Below, piece by piece: positions 62,877 to 64,000 of a stretch of DNA of 64,000 nt (position 1 is its first letter; each line of letters begins with the position of its first letter). The translations under genes were made by a program, and so were the position numbers. The DNA is from Terrabacter terrigena (GTDB lineage: Bacteria > Actinomycetota > Actinomycetes > Actinomycetales > Dermatophilaceae): contig NZ_JBHTKH010000015.1 in assembly GCF_042676085.1 (NCBI RefSeq), positions 1-64,000 on the forward strand. Reading direction: 5' to 3'. The notes below the pieces were generated by a model. That model was not told the origin of the DNA. It searched no databases and saw only the letters and a program-made list of their open reading frames with translations.

Positions 62877-63799
62877 CAGCGACCTCCGATCGCGAGCCGG
62901 CTTCGACGGGCTACGGCGCCCAGGACGCCGCGGGACATCCGCCGCTCGATGCGCGACTGGACGACCGTGAGGATCGTGGTGAGCACGATGTACCAGATCG
63001 AGGCGACGATGAGCAGCGGGATCTGCTGGAAGTTGCGCCCGTAGATCAGCTGGGCCGTCGTCAGCAGCTCGGGCAGGCCGATGACCAGGCACAGCGAGGT
63101 GAGCTTGAGCATCGACACGAGCTCGTTGGCCGTCGGCGGCACGATCACCCGGGCCGCCTGCGGCAGGATGATGCGCCGGTAGGTGAGCCCGGGGCTCATG
63201 CTGAGCGCCTCGGCCGCTTCCGTCTGGCCACGGTCGACCGAACCTATGCCGGCGCGCACGATCTCGGCCATGTAGGCCGCCTCGTTGAGTCCGAGCCCCA
63301 GGATGGCAGCGACGAACTGCGTGATGAGGGTGTTGCTCGACACGGCGAAGAAGGCCGGCCCGAACGGCACACCGAGGCTGATCTGGGGCAGCACCGTCCC
63401 GAGAAAGAACCAGAAGAGCAGCTGCACCAGGATCGGTGTGCCACGGAAGAGCCACACGTAGCCACCAGCCACGCCACGCAGGATCGGGTTGTCCGACAGG
63501 CGCATGATGGCGAGCAGCGTGCCCAGCACGACTCCGATGAGCATGGCGATGGCGGTGAGCTCGACCGTCAGCAGCAAGCCGCGCAGGATGGAGCGCTCGA
63601 AGAGGTAGCCGAGCACGAGGTCGAGACGCAGCTGCTTGGTCGTGACGACGAAGTTGACGAACATCGCGGCCAGCACGACGAGGACCGCGGCGGCCACCCA
63701 CCGTCCCGGATGACGGAGCCGGACGATCGGCTCCTCTGCGTGCGACGCCGCGGAGACGTCCGCCACGTGCGGTCCCGCGGATGCGGGCTGTCCGGCCAT
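62876..63799 (-). CDS. Amino-acid ABC transporter permease
   Basis: This 307-residue HisMQ-type permease has about six membrane segments and the EAA coupling loop AAEALSMSPGLTYRRIILPQ near 200-219. NEAAYMAEIVRAGI is typical of polar amino-acid permeases. Residues before the first membrane segment (about 35) are low in complexity. It overlaps the ATPase gene and follows the binding-protein gene by 4 bases. Confidence 0.92.
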   Translation of the reverse strand: MAGQPASAGPHVADVSAASHAEEPIVRLRHPGRWVAAAVLVVLAAMFVNFVVTTKQLRLDLVLGYLFERSILRGLLLTVELTAIAMLIGVVLGTLLAIMRLSDNPILRGVAGGYVWLFRGTPILVQLLFWFFLGTVLPQISLGVPFGPAFFAVSSNTLITQFVAAILGLGLNEAAYMAEIVRAGIGSVDRGQTEAAEALSMSPGLTYRRIILPQAARVIVPPTANELVSMLKLTSLCLVIGLPELLTTAQLIYGRNFQQIPLLIVASIWYIVLTTILTVVQSRIERRMSRGVLGAVARRSRLAIGGR

Positions 63800-63803
63800 C
63801 AGC

Positions 63804-64000
63804 TCACTTCCCGGTGTTGAGCGGGGCTCCGGGCAGTGCCTGCGCCTGGAGGTTCCACTTGGCCAGCAACGCGTCGTAGGTGCCGGACGACTGCACCTTC
63901 TTGAGGGCAGCCTGGACGGCATCTCGCAGCTGGGTGCTCTTCTTCGGCACGACGATCCCGACAGGCAGCGTGCCGAACGGCTTGGCCGGGACCTCGAAGG
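63804..64000 (-). CDS. Amino-acid ABC transporter substrate-binding protein (C-terminal part)
   Basis: The last 65 or so residues of a family-3 periplasmic-type binding protein are present. LPVGIVVPKKSTQLRDAVQA and then YDALLAKWNL are the closing segments of such proteins. The stop is at 63804-63806. The gene runs off the window edge, so its signal and ligand pocket are not seen. It is the first visible gene of the arginine-type operon. Confidence 0.85.
   Translation of the reverse strand, partial: FEVPAKPFGTLPVGIVVPKKSTQLRDAVQAALKKVQSSGTYDALLAKWNLQAQALPGAPLNTGK

Overview
This is a high-GC actinobacterial chromosome segment. GC-rich codon use, many GTG starts, 4-base ATGA/GTGA gene overlaps, a DUF3263 protein, a WXG100 protein, a SigJ-type sigma factor and a CIRCE-controlled groEL without groES all fit. 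Gene content and an over-used GGCATAC word suggest a member of the Micrococcales, possibly Intrasporangiaceae. That placement is inference; there is no rRNA gene to test it.

Bases 1 to about 11,000 look like an accessory, partly decayed region. It holds a universal-stress-like protein, an aldo/keto reductase beside a LysR regulator, a frameshifted YoaK-type membrane protein, a tautomerase, remnants of two transposases (IS30-type and IS3-type), a metallo-beta-lactamase-fold hydrolase divergent from a large ATPase-LuxR regulator, and small secreted or hypothetical proteins. It ends in a broken tyrosine integrase lying against the 3' end of a tRNA-Tyr gene. That arrangement is typical of a degraded integrated element.

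Bases 11,000 to 52,000 are dense housekeeping and peripheral metabolism. Genes include yajQ, a DUF4031-NUDIX fusion, groEL with its CIRCE operator, HIT, MBL and M48 proteins, a P1 peptidase, an aromatic-type PLP decarboxylase, a sugar O-methyltransferase, nagA, ung, an M6 protease, one gabT, an ArsR-SRPBCC-VOC operon, a regulator-modABC molybdate operon, an I36-M23 fusion, an acyl-CoA dehydrogenase-SDR pair, arfB, a sigma/membrane-protein pair, a subtilase, ppsA with its regulator ppsR, an AhpD-like/SigJ pair and an exported sugar dehydrogenase.

Bases 52,000 to 64,000 form what reads as an arginine-to-succinate island. A PucR regulator diverges from gabT-gabD. Facing them is a tightly overlapped operon: a polar amino-acid ABC transporter, an agmatinase/guanidinobutyrase-family hydrolase, a ThDP-dependent keto-acid decarboxylase, an aldehyde dehydrogenase and a GlcD-like flavin oxidase. 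Together these match the 2-ketoarginine route: 2-ketoarginine to 4-guanidinobutyraldehyde, to 4-guanidinobutyrate, to GABA plus urea, to succinate semialdehyde, to succinate. The enzyme making 2-ketoarginine is not obvious; the flavin oxidase is the candidate to test.

Across the window the word GGCATAC/GTATGCC occurs about 33 times. It is concentrated in gaps between genes, appears in several reading frames inside genes, and twice forms the arms of long perfect hairpins between convergent genes.
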